Assembly (NCBI GenBank): GCA_015179025.1
Contig: WHUX01000060.1
Location: 186,001 to 250,000 of the forward strand
Source: Terfezia claveryi
Lineage: Eukaryota > Ascomycota > Pezizomycetes > Pezizales > Pezizaceae
DNA: 64,000 bases
Reading direction: 5' to 3'
Position 1 is the stretch's first letter. Each line of letters starts with the position of its first letter. Of the stretch, positions 10,993 through 22,875 are shown piece after piece. The notes under the pieces were generated by a model, which saw nothing but the letters and a program-made list of their open reading frames with translations, was not told the origin of the DNA and did not search any database. The translations under genes and the position numbers were made by a program.

Positions 10993-11942
10993 TTTTTTTA
11001 ACCTAAGAACTTGATTCTTACCTAACTAGGAAGGCCTGATCAACCTTACCTAATCAACAAAGTTTCTACCAACAAGAGTAGAAACTAAAGCCAGTATAAG
11101 CCTACAGGAAACTAAAGCCAGTATAAGCCTACAGCATAAAGCATAGTAGCACCAAAGTCTGACAGTCAGCAGTAAGACTATCCTCCAAATAGCAACAGTA
11201 AGACTATTCAACAAATAGCAATCAGTAAAGCCTACAAGTTGTAATACTGGCCAACAACAGAAGGTGTGTTGGAAATAATTGGACTTTTAAGAGAAAGAGT
11301 ACTTATAGGAAACTTGGGAAAATTACTCAAGACCTATCTCTTACAAAAGTCAGAGTAAAAAGAATAGCAAGAGACTATTTTAGAAAGCTCCAACAGAAAG
11401 AGAAGGCTGAAAAGTCAATTAAGGAAGTAAAGAAGTCAAAAACCTTAATTGAAATAGAAAAGGTAGTAAAGGAAAACAAGACTACCTAATTTGGAAACTC
11501 TGAGACCTGGAAACTGCCTCAGAAGTCCAATAAGGGTGTGGATTATAGGAACAAGTCCTATCAACATCCAAACTCCAGAGAGTGTCCCAGCCCCACTCTC
11601 TACCTAGCCTAAAGAAAAATTGGGAATTCTCCCAGTAAGCAGAACAAGGAAAGTTTCTGTACCTCTCCCTCCAAAAAGAACACAAGTACCTAGCAGTCTA
11701 ACCCCTATCCTTCCACTCAACCTTCTTTCCAGCATTTAAAGGAAACCCTGCTCCCACAACAATCTCATCAACAAAAGTAACCCTTTTTCCCTTCAACCTC
11801 CTCTCTCCCTTACCATAATCAACCTTGGTATCAGAAGCAACAGAAAGAGGATAAGAAGGAAGTTGATAAGAAGTAGATCCTTCCTCATCAGGATCCACCT
11901 TAAAGAAAGCAGGAATAGAAGAAACAGAGTCCAAGGAATCAG
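10993..11942 (+). other. Leader of outer retrotransposon (no intact ORF)
   Basis: The stretch runs between the 5' LTR and the nested chromovirus. It includes a tandem duplication of a 28-bp unit (GAAACTAAAGCCAGTATAAG...) around 11085-11135. One plus frame reads as Gln/Lys/Pro-rich sequence broken by several TAA/TAG codons. It may be a decayed N-terminal coding region, but I would not call it a gene. Confidence 0.5.
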
Positions 11943-12553
11943 TGTTACGGCTCAGGTAAGAGGCCTACCCACAACTGGGAATATCCCAATACCTAATTAT
12001 GGCTGCTAACTGTTATGGCCTGATCAACCATACAGCTGCAGGTAATGTGTCCGGAATGGACAGGTATTGGAGTAAGGAAGTGTGTGACCTCTGGATGCGT
12101 CCTCATACATGTATTCTCTTCTATAGATATCCATTAAGTTCTTATGTTCGTTATTCATGTATTGTTATTCGTTGTACTCAAGTTCAGCTCATGTATGTCA
12201 GCCTGACTACGATGCGTTGTAGTTCGGGCTGCTTAATCAATGTATGTCAGACTGCAGGGTTCCTAAATAGGAAGCGTCTTCCTATTCTAGGCAACTACCT
12301 GACGTCAGTACTACTAAGCCGTTATAGGAAGTGTCGTTAGATCTGATAACAACTTATCAGATCAACGCTTCTATATAAGCTACCGCTTTTACATAGTTAA
12401 TACAATAAGACCCAAGCGGTGTTCTAAGTCTCATATAGCTTTACTCTTATCGAGTCCATATTACACCCGAGTTATAGCTGCGTTTATACTTTGCTCCGCT
12501 ATTATCTATCCTTTCCTCCAAAGTATTCTCGTAGTTACAGCTCGCCTGTAACA
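11943..12553 (+). repeat. 5' LTR of nested chromovirus
   Basis: 611 bp, TG...CA, nearly identical to 17945-18555. Confidence 0.95.
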
Positions 12554-12610
12554 TTACACCGCTTCTCTATACACCTCTATAGACACCAACCCCTACCATC
12601 CCCTACAACC

Positions 12611-14358
12611 ATGTCGATGTTGAGAGGATTACTTGGTGAAGCCTCTGATGAACCTATGGCTGACACTGACAATGATAGTGTTGTCCAGGCACAGCAACGA
12701 GCTGAACAATTCATCGAGCAATACTATGCTCCCTCTTCTCAGATTCCACAATTTCAGGAACGCTGGGGCACCCCCCGCCAACAAATAGGACTCGGATCAA
12801 TATCCTCCTCCTCTCCTGAACCTATTATACGATCAGTTGCCCCATCAGTAGCTCCATCTATTAATCCAGGACCCTCCACTAAGGGCAAGCGACCAGCAGC
12901 TCGCCACCAGACTCCCGTTGATCCTGGATATGCCGCCATGAAGGCACAAGTTCAGCGTTTAGAGGCAGAAAAGCAAGCTGCACTCGCACAGGTACAACAG
13001 TTACAACAGACACAGACAGCACATACTGAGTTCATTCAGCGAAGTGCAGCAGATATCCAGAACACAGCTAATGCTGCTGCCAACAAACATGCACAATTAT
13101 CGAATGATACACAAAGTACCCTGTCACAGATCCAGAACCTTATTATTTCTGGACAAGAGAACCAAACAAAGGAGTTTTAGACAATTCACCACAACCTTCG
13201 ATATCTTAAAGGACAAGCTGACTTCTACCATGACCAATATCAGCAAAGGTTTGCTAGTATTGAAGGACAATTTGCTGGGATGAAAGGACAATTTACTAGC
13301 TTTCAAGATCGACTTGAAAGGGTAGAACGACGAGTACAGGCTCCTCAGCCAATGCATCCTCCAGCAAATACAGCACAAAGACTCGAGCAAGCAGCAGGAG
13401 GTATACCACCACCTCCTCCACCACCAGTCGAACAAAGACGACCCAGAGACCCCACTCCTCCACTACCACCTCCAGTAGGACTTGGGATCTTCGAAGATAA
13501 GCAGATAGCAGGCAAAGCTCCACCCCCGAATAAATTCAAAGGGGACCGAACACACCTTGAAGGCTGGATCCTTCAAATGGATGATTACTTTCTCATCACT
13601 CTCACCCGAAATGAAGACCAGAAGCTAGCATATGTTGGATTATCAATGGATGGAAAAGCATTGGATTGGTGGAAGGCTAACCGAGTTAAGTATCATACCT
13701 GGAAGGAGGTTAAGGAAGCCATGGAACTGTATTATGGGGATCACTACCAGGCAGATCGAGCATATCATGACCTAGCGGCATTAAAAAAGACTAGTTCTAT
13801 CTTAGATTATTTAACGGAGGTAGATAGGCTTAACAACTATGCCAAACTATCCGAGATGCAGGTCATCAATATTATAATCTCCAACCTTCCCCATGATCTC
13901 CGCAAATCAATGGCCCACTACGAGAACCTCCGCACCTTCCCTCACCAATGGAGACAGAAGCTTATCGAAATGGATATCATTTCTACCGAATTCCAAAGCC
14001 GCAACCGCAATCCTCCTCCAACTCAACCACATCAAAGAAGCGTACATTCGAGGAACGGATACAACCTCGGAGTGGAGTACCCTCTACTACCAGGACAAAT
14101 ACAAGGGATATACAAATCTCTAAAGCAATCCAAGATGCAAGAATGCGAGAAGGAAGATGCTTGTCTTGTGGATATACTGGCCATCGAGCGGCTGAGTGTA
14201 GGCGTGGAAAAGTCGCTACTGAACCTACCACTAAGCCGAGAGATACCACCAATACTAGTCAGGCACTAGTACCTACCAACAAAAAGGCTCGAACCGATAA
14301 AGGACAGCTTCGGATTACAGAGCTTGGCTCTGAGGAAGAAGAATCGGGAAACGAGTAA
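12611..14358 (+). pseudogene. gag of nested chromovirus (one stop, one frameshift)
   Basis: The frame opens at ATG 12611 (MSMLRGLLGEASDE) and reads through a Gln-rich coiled region. It meets one in-frame TAG at 13178-13180, then continues in the same frame. That part covers the retrotransposon gag domain (KFKGDRTHLEGWILQMDDYF, about 13530-13590; WWKANR, about 13669). Near 14000-14030 homology moves to a different frame. That frame carries the CCHC zinc knuckle CLSCGYTGHRAAEC (about 14161-14202) and ends at 14358. With almost identical LTRs these lesions must be recent, or be tolerated through supply in trans. Gag packages the RNA genome. Confidence 0.75.
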
Positions 14359-14405
14359 GGAGTACCTCACCTACCGTCGGACGTACTCCCAGACATTCTC
14401 CTCTC

Positions 14406-17400
14406 TTGACGGTCCGGATTCTCATCGCTGGGGAAGAAGTTGAAGCAGTGGTAGACTGTGGAGCTAGTGCTCTAGTCGTTGGGAAAAGGTTGGCAGTTAA
14501 GTTGGGAATTTGGAAAAGAGCAAAGGAAGTTAGGGTTAGGCAAGGAGATGGATCTCGAATTTCTGGAGGAAAATATGTGGTTAATACTAGGTTTGATATG
14601 TTGGATTCCTCTTCTCGTTTTTTGGGTAAGTTCAAGATGGATGCCGAAGTTTTGGATATTGGGAAGAAGGATGTTATTTTGGGTTTGTCTTGGTTAGAAG
14701 AGAATGGATTTTCGGTCGATACTCAGGACAGGTGCCTGAGACAGGTCTCTACAGGTTTGATTATTCCGTGTTCTGTTAGATGGATTCCTACTGTTTCTGT
14801 TCTTGAAGTTGAAGAGCCATTGGAAGATGGCGAGATCGTGCTTATTATTGACGCAAGCGAACGATACTCTCGTTACGCACATTGCTTTACTGCAGAACAG
14901 GCAGCTAGACTCCCTGAACACAAGCCATGGGACCATGAAATCCCCCTCCAAGACCCAACCGCAAAGATACCATTTGGAGCTATCTACAAGACCACATGGG
15001 AGGAAGACGAAGCCCTTCAGAAGTACCTTGATGAGAACCTTCCCACTACCAAAGTCCGACGCTCACGCTCCTCCGCTGGTGCTCCTATCCTATTTGTTCG
15101 AAAGAAAGATGGATCTTTGAGGCTATGTGTCGATTACCGAGCCCTTAACCGTCTCACAGTACCAAACAAATACCTACTCCCTCTCATCTCTGAGTTGCTC
15201 GATAGAACTCGTGGAGGTAAATGGTTCACACGATTGGACCTCAAAAACGGGTATAACCTCATCAGGATTGCACCAGGAGATGAATGGAAGACAGCATTCA
15301 GGACGAAGAAGGGACTATTCGAGTACACCGTGATGCCATTTGGGTTGACCAATGCCCCCGCTACATTTCAAGAGATGATGGATACGATCTTCAAGGATAT
15401 GGAAGGATGTATCTGGTACTTGGACGACATACTCATCTACGGAGGTGAGACAGAGGAAGAACATCAACAAATAGTCGAAAAAGTTCTTCAGCAATGCATC
15501 CAACATGGGTTAGCTGTTAACCTCATGAAGTCCGAGTTCCATGTCCAGGAGACCTTATTTTTCGGTCATATTATCAATGGTCAACACGTCCAAATGGACC
15601 CCTCCAAGCTCGAAACCATGTCCAAGTGGCCTATTCCTACTAAGAAGAAAGAGGTCCAAGCATTCCTAGGCTTCGCTAACTATTACCGTCGATTCATCGT
15701 CAACTATAGTGCAAAGGCATGCCCCTTAATCGACTTAACGAAGGATGTTCCTTTCAGCTGGGGACACGAACAACAGCAAGCCTTTGATGACCTCCGAGAA
15801 CGATTCCTCACTGCCTCCATCCTCACACAGTTTAACAGACAACTCGAGACAATCATAGAGACTGATGCTAGCAACCAAGCTATCGCTGGTATCCTCTCTC
15901 AGTATCATATTGTCAATGGAGGAAAGCAGCTTCATCCCGTTGAATACCATGCAAAAACCCTCTCCGTAGCTCAACGCAACTGGCCTATCCACGACAAAGA
16001 GTTGTTTGCAATCGTGGATTGCTTCCGGAAATGGCGAGATTGGTTAGTTGGCGTTCTAGTGAACGTCTATACAGACCACCAAGGGTTACAATATTTCAAC
16101 ACCAAACAGAAGCTCAACTCCCGTCAAGCTACCTGGTACCTCCGCATGTCCGAGTTCATCTACAATATTCACTACAGACCCGGTTCGAAGATGGGCAAGC
16201 CTGATGGCCTGTCTAGACGTTCAGGGGAAGAGAAATCAGGCATGGATGCTAGATTTTTTGAAGATGGACAGCTAATGGTACTTGGGGAAGAGGATGAAGA
16301 GGAAGCCGAAGATGTTGAAGTGGAAGGAGTAGATGTAGCCGGATGGCAGAAGAAGGATGGACTATGGGTGGTACCCTCTGAGTTCAAGTTGGAAGTGCTA
16401 AGACAGCACCATGATAGTCAAGTGGCAGGACATTGGGGAAGACATCGTACTCAAGAGCTAGTGTCAAGGAACTTTACGTGGGATAAGTGGCAAGAAGATA
16501 TAGCAAACTATGTGGCAGGATGTACTAAGTGTCAGAAAGCAAAGGCAGATAGGCATAGCAGACAAACGAAGTTGGTACCGATGCCAACTGGAGAACGACC
16601 ATTTGAGGAAATAGCTATGGACTTCGTTGGTGAGTTACCAGAGTCAGAAGGTTTCAATGCAATACTCGTTATCACAGACCGGTTTACGAAAGTACAACAC
16701 TATATTCCGGCAAAGACTATATGGACAGCATCCGATGTTGCTGATACCTATATTAACGAGATATGGAGACTTTATGGCCTTCCCAGACATATTACCTCCG
16801 ACCGTGGTCCACAATTCGCCTCTAGATTCCTCAAGGAGCTTAACCAAAAGCTCAACATAACCCTCCGCCTCTCCACCGCCTATCACCCTCAGACCGATGG
16901 ACTTGCTGAACGAGCAGTCCAAACACTTAAGCAGTACCTCCACATCTACTGCCACGATAGGCAAGCTCGTTGGAAACGATGGCTACCCTTAGCCGAGTTT
17001 GCCTATAATACTGCCGCCCACTCTACCCACAAGTATTTCCCTTACCGAAGTTTGTATGGCTTCGACCCTCGCACCATTCACCTTTCAAATGACTACGAAT
17101 TCTCCTCCCCCGCCGCAGAAGAATGGCTAGACCGAATGACAACTGTGCACAACCAAATTCACGATACCCTCAAGCAAATCAACCATAAAAGAAGTGCTAT
17201 ACACCTCGAAAAGGCACGCAGGTTTGCTATCGATGACTGGGTATTGGTTGACCGCCGGAACCTACAGATACGAGCAGGGAACAACCGTTCCCTTACCAGC
17301 AAGTGGATAGGGCCCTACAAGGTCATTGAAGCTATTGGTTCACACGCATACAGGCTCGAAGTTCCACAAGGCACACGATGGCACAATGTTGTTCATGTTA

Positions 17401-17654
17401 CCCTCCTGAAGCCATTCAGACAACGAGATGAACCACAAGATATGGACGAAGATGAACCGGATATCTTCGAAGTCGAATCCATTGTGGACTCCCGCAAGAA
17501 TCGAGGAGTAGTCAAGTATAGGGTGCGTTGGGAAGGATATACGGAGTTTGAAGACACTTGGGAGACTTTTGATAAGTTGGATAACTGCCCAGAGAAGCTC
17601 AGGGAGTATCGAGAGAAGTTCCCCAATAAGCCACGTGACGAAAGAGACCTCTAA
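14406..17654 (+). CDS. pol: Pol polyprotein of nested chromovirus (PR-RT-RH-IN-chromodomain)
   Basis: An open frame of 1082 codons; the true upstream junction with gag is uncertain because the first codon is TTG. In order it holds an aspartic protease with VVDCGAS (about residue 17; Cys replaces the usual Ser) and a reverse transcriptase with LRLCVDYRALN and YLDDILIY (about 338). An RNase H follows with ETDAS (about 484). The integrase has an HHCC zinc finger (about 665-720) and a DDE core made of AMDFVGELP (about 737), TSDRGPQF (about 797) and the Glu of LAERAVQ (about 834). The C-terminal chromodomain VRWEGYTEFEDTWE (about 1040-1055) is expected to steer insertion to heterochromatin. All catalytic motifs look intact, so this copy could in principle supply Pol activity. 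Confidence 0.9.
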   Translation: MTVRILIAGEEVEAVVDCGASALVVGKRLAVKLGIWKRAKEVRVRQGDGSRISGGKYVVNTRFDMLDSSSRFLGKFKMDAEVLDIGKKDVILGLSWLEENGFSVDTQDRCLRQVSTGLIIPCSVRWIPTVSVLEVEEPLEDGEIVLIIDASERYSRYAHCFTAEQAARLPEHKPWDHEIPLQDPTAKIPFGAIYKTTWEEDEALQKYLDENLPTTKVRRSRSSAGAPILFVRKKDGSLRLCVDYRALNRLTVPNKYLLPLISELLDRTRGGKWFTRLDLKNGYNLIRIAPGDEWKTAFRTKKGLFEYTVMPFGLTNAPATFQEMMDTIFKDMEGCIWYLDDILIYGGETEEEHQQIVEKVLQQCIQHGLAVNLMKSEFHVQETLFFGHIINGQHVQMDPSKLETMSKWPIPTKKKEVQAFLGFANYYRRFIVNYSAKACPLIDLTKDVPFSWGHEQQQAFDDLRERFLTASILTQFNRQLETIIETDASNQAIAGILSQYHIVNGGKQLHPVEYHAKTLSVAQRNWPIHDKELFAIVDCFRKWRDWLVGVLVNVYTDHQGLQYFNTKQKLNSRQATWYLRMSEFIYNIHYRPGSKMGKPDGLSRRSGEEKSGMDARFFEDGQLMVLGEEDEEEAEDVEVEGVDVAGWQKKDGLWVVPSEFKLEVLRQHHDSQVAGHWGRHRTQELVSRNFTWDKWQEDIANYVAGCTKCQKAKADRHSRQTKLVPMPTGERPFEEIAMDFVGELPESEGFNAILVITDRFTKVQHYIPAKTIWTASDVADTYINEIWRLYGLPRHITSDRGPQFASRFLKELNQKLNITLRLSTAYHPQTDGLAERAVQTLKQYLHIYCHDRQARWKRWLPLAEFAYNTAAHSTHKYFPYRSLYGFDPRTIHLSNDYEFSSPAAEEWLDRMTTVHNQIHDTLKQINHKRSAIHLEKARRFAIDDWVLVDRRNLQIRAGNNRSLTSKWIGPYKVIEAIGSHAYRLEVPQGTRWHNVVHVTLLKPFRQRDEPQDMDEDEPDIFEVESIVDSRKNRGVVKYRVRWEGYTEFEDTWETFDKLDNCPEKLREYREKFPNKPRDERDL

Positions 17655-17944
17655 GTTTGGACTTATGTCCAGTGTTTCATGGATGAAGACATGGTACCTT
17701 TTACCCTCCTACTCGTCGCCTTTTCCCTGTGGGTTTTTTGGCGAGAGGTTTGGTTTTTAACGGCCATGGCATGTATGTGTAGGCACACCGGTCTTGTGGC
17801 ACCCTTGAATGGGATAGGGGTATTGGTCTGGATGGTCAGTACCTATGTCACCATGGTTACCTGAGTTATTACTAATACTTGTCTTCTCCAGGGTCGGAAA
17901 GACTTGTATTCAGCTGAGGACAGCTGCCTCGGAACGGGGAGTAA

Positions 17945-18555
17945 TGTTACGGCTCAGGTAAGAGGCCTACCCACAACTGGGAATATCCCAATACCTAATT
18001 ATGGCTGCTAACTGTTATGGCCTGATCAACCATACAGCTGCAGGTAATGTGTCCGGAATGGACAGGTATTGGAGTAAGGAAGTGTGTGACCTCTGGATGC
18101 GTCCTCATACATGTATTCTCTTCTATAGATATCCATTAAGTTCTTATGTTCGTTATTCATGTATTGTTATTCGTTGTACTCAAGTTCAGCTCATGTATGT
18201 CAGCCTGACTACGATGCGTTGTAGTTCGGGCTGCTTAATCAATGTATGTCAGACTGCAGGGTTCCTAAATAGGAAGCGTCTTCCTATTCTAGGCAACTAC
18301 CTGACGTCAGTACTACTAAGCCGTTATAGGAAGTGTCGTTAGATCTGATAACAACTTATCAGATCAACGCTTCTATATAAGCTACCGCTTTTACATAGTT
18401 AATACAATAAGACCCAAGCGGTGTTCTAAGTCTCATATAGCTTTACTCTTATCGAGTCCATATTACACCCGAGTTATAGCTGCATTTATACTTTGCTCCG
18501 CTATTATCTATCCTTTCCTCCAAAGTATTCTCGTAGTTACAGCTCGCCTGTAACA
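17945..18555 (+). repeat. 3' LTR of nested chromovirus
   Basis: 611 bp, partner of 11943-12553. It is followed by the ATCAG duplication and then, after 20 bp, by the gag start of the outer element. Confidence 0.95.
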
Positions 18556-20063
18556 ATCAGTGGTATAATATCTGATAGACATGGAGACTCCTAAACAAAA
18601 AAGTACTAGTGTAATGGAAGGAGGAGGAAGAGCTAGGAAAGGCAGGAGAAAGGCAATGACAAGTGAGGAGCTAGAAGCACTCAAGGCTAAGTTAGTCAAT
18701 ACCCCTAAAAAGAAAGTTCCAGCTGGGAAAGACATTCCAGAAAAAGAAATGGAAACAAGGGAAATAGTTATTGGGCCTAATTCAACAATGCCTGAAGTAA
18801 GGATTGTAACACCTCCTGCAACAAAAGCCTTTTGGGACAAAAATGAGTCATCATGGTACCAAAGGATATCACAGGTATTTATATACCTAACAATAAACAA
18901 CATGTTGTCAAAAAGGAAAAAGGAACTATTAGCTGAAGCAGCAGAAAAGTTCATGATTTTTCAACAGAAAGAGCAATTTGACAAGTCAGTTCAAATAGAC
19001 TTTCAACTCTCATCTACCTCAAAAGCAGTATGGCCTTACCCTACCTATAACCCATGTAAAGGAGTTCCATGGCTAGCATTAAACTGGCCTTTCCTGACAC
19101 AGTATATGCTCATGGGTAACCTTTATGATCTGGAAACTCCAGAAATAGTGCCTCCAATAACAGAACCTGTAGAAAGTCATGAGGAAATAGGAAGGAAACT
19201 GTTTGGAGCTGGAGGCAAGGGTAAGGGGAAAAGTGTGCAGTATGAGGAAGAGAAAGATGAGGATTATGAAACAGATATAGAAGAAATATCTGAAAAAGAC
19301 ATGCCACCACCACCTAAAGACAGGAAAAAGCCAACACATACCAAAAAGAGTAAGACTCCTGACAAGAAGTCTAGAAGGAGTTCTAGTGGTGTGGCTGGAG
19401 GTGGCAGTGAGGACCCAGGATCTGGATCTGAGGGTGATGAGTCAGACAATGGCTCTGATGATGACAGGAAGAAAAGGTCAACTAGGGAGCCTAGTCCTCA
19501 CCACTTGGAATGGTCTAAAAAGACTGGTCAAAAGATACCTACACAGCAGGTTAGCAAATCTCTAGTCAAGAAAGCAAACAAACTTGCAAAAATTCCTAAC
19601 CCCCCAATGATTGATGGAGTATCAGAGAAATGGAGGGATCAAACTACCTTTGACAATTATGTGCAACAGTTGCAGAAGTGGGTAGAATATCAAGGGATGG
19701 ATATAGCAAGTTGGGAAAGTCTGGATAGAGCAAGCTTTATATTTGAGAAGAGTGCTCAGACTTGGTATAACCAGTACTGCTCTAAAAAAGAAGAAGTTGA
19801 GGACAGGAATTTCCATGAATTTATGTTAAAACTGAGAGGTAAACTCATCTCTACAGTGGCACCTGAAGTTCTATGGAAACAATACCTATCACACCATCAA
19901 AGGCCAGATGTTACTGTCATGCAGTATGCACAGAACCTGGAAGAATTCAAAATTAAGTGCAAGGATCTAAATGGGAAAGATATGATAAGTGATCATGCAC
20001 TGAAAATGAAACTGGTAGATGGACTGGTACCCCTGCTTAGGGCTAAAGTCAAAGGACTAATAT

Positions 20064-20340
20064 TGTTAGGGGCGAGCTAGCGATCACGGTGATATCTGTC
20101 GGAATATCGATATATAGAGTGCATGAAGGCATAATCACTTGCTCGGGCCTAACTGGGTGCACAATGTGCAAAGAATAATAGCTTCATTCAAAGTAACCCA
20201 GCGATACAAAACTTCGCTCGAGTCTTAGAGAACAAGAACTAGATACAAGAAGTGGGCCAATATATAAGAAAGCGGGGCTGCCTTCAGGCCACCCACCATC
20301 GGGTGCCGCCGGTCATGCCTGCATAATCTCAGCCGTAACA
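20064..20340 (+). repeat. 5' LTR of non-autonomous element
   Basis: 277 bp, partner of 21350-21626. It is followed directly by TTACTCCCCCTCTGCTAGAG. Confidence 0.85.
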
Positions 20341-20920
20341 TTACTCCCCCTCTGCTAGAGGGCGTCCCGACCGACCAACTTCGCTCACCCTACCCCCTAC
20401 ACGTGCGCATGCATATTGGCAAGCAATTAGGGCACGGGGTCCCCACTCAGGATACAACATCATCCTGAGCCCACTAACCCACTCAGACATCACTGAGGAC
20501 CTCGGGTTATACATCTGTGGAACAGAGCCTCAACATCTGGCAGCAAGGGCTTGTAAGGTAGCTCGGAAGGACGGGGTATTCTCTCAAACATCGTGGCGTC
20601 ATGTCAGAACATAAACATCTGTGGATCAACTGATCCGAGTATCTCAACATGAGGTGCAACATATATATGGATCGTAGATCCGGAATATCAGAAGGATCAT
20701 AGATCCGGGGTAATCTTATTGGGGGGGGGTATTCCCACATGCCATTGCCATTAAAAACCTCTGCGCGGCAAAACCCTGTGGGAAAAAGCCAACGTCACAG
20801 GAAAAGGTTCAATGCATGCTTTCCCAGCTATCCCAGCTATCCAACCCGACTTGCCAGTGCAAGGGGGGGGTCTTGTGTGCTCGTAGCACTCGCTTGGGTC
20901 TTTTCCCAAGGCGGGGGTCT

Positions 20921-21095
20921 TTGAGCTTTCGAGCTCGAACGTGGTTTTTGAGCTTTGAGCTCGATCGGGGTTTTTGAGCTTTGAGCTCGGATGGGGCTTT
21001 TGAGCTTTGAGCTCATTCGGGGCCTTATAGGCTCGTTCGGGGCCTTATAGGCTCGTTCGGGGCCTTATAGGCTCGTTCGGGGCCTTATAAGCCTG
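20921..21095. repeat. Short tandem repeats inside the non-autonomous element
   Basis: Three to four GGGGTTTTTGAGCTTTGAGC-type units of about 27 bp are followed by four nearly perfect 20-bp units (GGGGCCTTATAGGCTCGTTC). Both unit types contain a palindromic GAGCTC or TATA-centred core. Confidence 0.7.
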
Positions 21096-21349
21096 GCGAG
21101 GGGGTGTTTGAGCATGTTGCTCGATATCTAAGACTTAGTAGATCCGGAGATCTCAATATAGGATTAGTATGTCGGTTAAAACAAGCTAATAAACAAATAG
21201 GAGGGGAAAATAATTATTTCCGACGTCACTCATATAGCCAAATAATCCAGCGACATCTCTTTAGCCATATTCAGGCTGTCCGACAGTGTAGTCAGCGAGG
21301 GAGGGGTGATTAGCCAGAATCACCGGTCCCTTTTGTCAAAGCGAAGTAA

Positions 21350-21626
21350 TGTTAGGGGCAAGCTAGTGATCACGGTGATATCTGTCGGAATATCGATATA
21401 TAGAGTGCACGAAGGCATAATCACTTGCTCAGGCCTAACTGGGTACACAATGTGCGAAGAATAATAGCTTCATTCAAAGTAACCCAGCGATACAAAACTT
21501 CGCTCGAGTCTTAGAGAACAAGAACTAGATACAAGAAGTGGGCCAATATATAAGAAAGCGGGGCTGCCTTCAGGCCACCCACCATCGGGTGCCGCCGGTC
21601 ATGCCTGCATAATCTCAGCCGTAACA
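21350..21626 (+). repeat. 3' LTR of non-autonomous element
   Basis: 277 bp, partner of 20064-20340. Confidence 0.85.
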
Positions 21627-22875
21627 GATATCATATGAGTCAACCTTTGAGGAAATATTGAATAAGATTGCAGTCCAGGAGGATGTACTGAAACAGGAAA
21701 CTAAATCCTTGCAGTAGCACCAAAAGAAGGCTGATAAGCAATGGGGTCCTGGTAAACCTATGGAATGGACTAAGTCTGAATTCAAATTGCCTGAAAAGGT
21801 GGCTAGAAATGCAGCTAAAGTGGCAGGCAAGAAAGGTGGACCAGGTGGTCTCTATAGTAACTTCCCTAGTGCCAGAAAGGATAAAACTAAGTATACCCCT
21901 TATAGTGAACAGGAGAAGAAGAGGGAAGAGGCTGCAAGAACAGGGTCCTGTTACCACTGTGGCAAACAGGGTCACACTTCCAGGGATTGCCCTAATAGGA
22001 AGGTGTCTTCAGCTTACCAATATATGGGGTCTAGACCAGAAGTCAGAAGATTCCCACCTTATCAACTATTCAGACCTAAGCCAACTTGGCCCCTACAAAA
22101 GGTGAAAACAGCTTATCAGGAAATTGATGTGAAACAACAAGAGTCAGCTGCACTTCAGGTTATGAGAAATCCAAATGATACAAGGAAGTTCTTAGTGCCA
22201 GAAAGCCATAGAACTTCTAATGCAGCTGAAATTAAAATTAATGGGCATATTGCTTATGCATTATTTGACTCATGTACATCAGGAGGAGACCTGATATTAG
22301 CAAATTACTGCCAGTTGTTTAATATACCCTTGAAAGAGATCAGCAAGAAACCTCTAAAAACTGCAATTAAAGGTAGCAGATCTCAAATGACAAATACAGC
22401 AACAGTCACAGTAAATCTACAGGGATACCAAGAAACTAGGACATTCTATGTAGCCAACCTGAAGGACTGGGATGTTATATTTGGTGAACCTGCACTGAGG
22501 GATTATAAAGCAATTATGAATGTCAAAGATAATGCAATCACTATACAACCTATAGGCAGGACAAGGATTGATATTACTATGCTCAAAACCAAGGATACAC
22601 TTGAAAGAGTCACAACTGCAGCTATAAATATAGTCAGGACAGAAGAAGATTGGTTCAAAAGGGATGATCCAATGGCTATTGTGACTGAAGTTAGAGGTAG
22701 ATTAATACACCACCCAAAACCAACTACAGCAGTACCTTGAATACAGGATGATCTGTCAGAAGACCTGGAAGAAGACCAGGAGTGGTCATAAGAGTGGTTT
22801 GACTCATCAGATTGGTCAGAGCTAGAAGATGATGGAAGCTCTCCAGTCATTATAAATGCAGTTAATCTGGAAGAA

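Larger units (their letters stand above)
11943..18555 (+). mobile_element. Young Ty3/gypsy chromovirus nested in the outer element
   Basis: The 611-bp LTRs (11943-12553, 17945-18555) run from TGTTACGG to CTGTAACA. They are flanked by ATCAG at 11938-11942 and 18556-18560. Reading the two LTRs side by side I find a single difference (G at about 12484, A at about 18486), so this insertion is recent. Gag is broken, while pol is one open frame of 1082 codons ending with a chromodomain. The polypurine tract before the 3' LTR is GGAACGGGGAG (about 17932-17942). Confidence 0.95.
20064..21626. mobile_element. Non-autonomous LTR element (TRIM/LARD-like) inside gag
   Basis: Two 277-bp LTRs (20064-20340, 21350-21626) run TGTTAGGGGC...GCCGTAACA and differ by about six transitions. 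The flanks are AATAT and GATAT, a 4/5 target duplication. The 1009-bp interior encodes nothing recognisable. It contains a run of short repeats: GAGCTTTGAGCTC copies, then four copies of GGGGCCTTATAGGCTCGTTC at about 21011-21090. It must use the proteins of another LTR element to move. Confidence 0.85.
18581..22740 (+). pseudogene. gag and protease region of outer retrotransposon (interrupted)
   Basis: ATG 18581 (METPKQKS) opens a Lys/Glu-rich gag with an acidic, Ser-rich middle. It has a gag-like segment around 19600-20060 (TTFDNYVQQLQKWVEYQ; TWYNQYCSKKEE). It is cut at 20063 by the non-coding LTR element. It resumes at 21627 in the same frame once the 1563-bp insert and 5-bp duplication are discounted. 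A TAG lies at 21715-21717. The CCHC knuckle CYHCGKQGHTSRDC lies at about 21949-21990. It is followed by a protease-like stretch, ALFDSCTSGGDLI (about 22258), where DSCTS stands where DSGAS is usual. The frame ends with TGA at 22738, and another stop (TAA 22789) precedes the RT segment in the same frame. Confidence 0.75.

Noticed and set aside
11999..12340. 113-codon frame in the chromovirus LTR (repeated at 18001)
   Set aside because: It lies wholly inside the LTR, is present in both LTRs for that reason, and has no domain.
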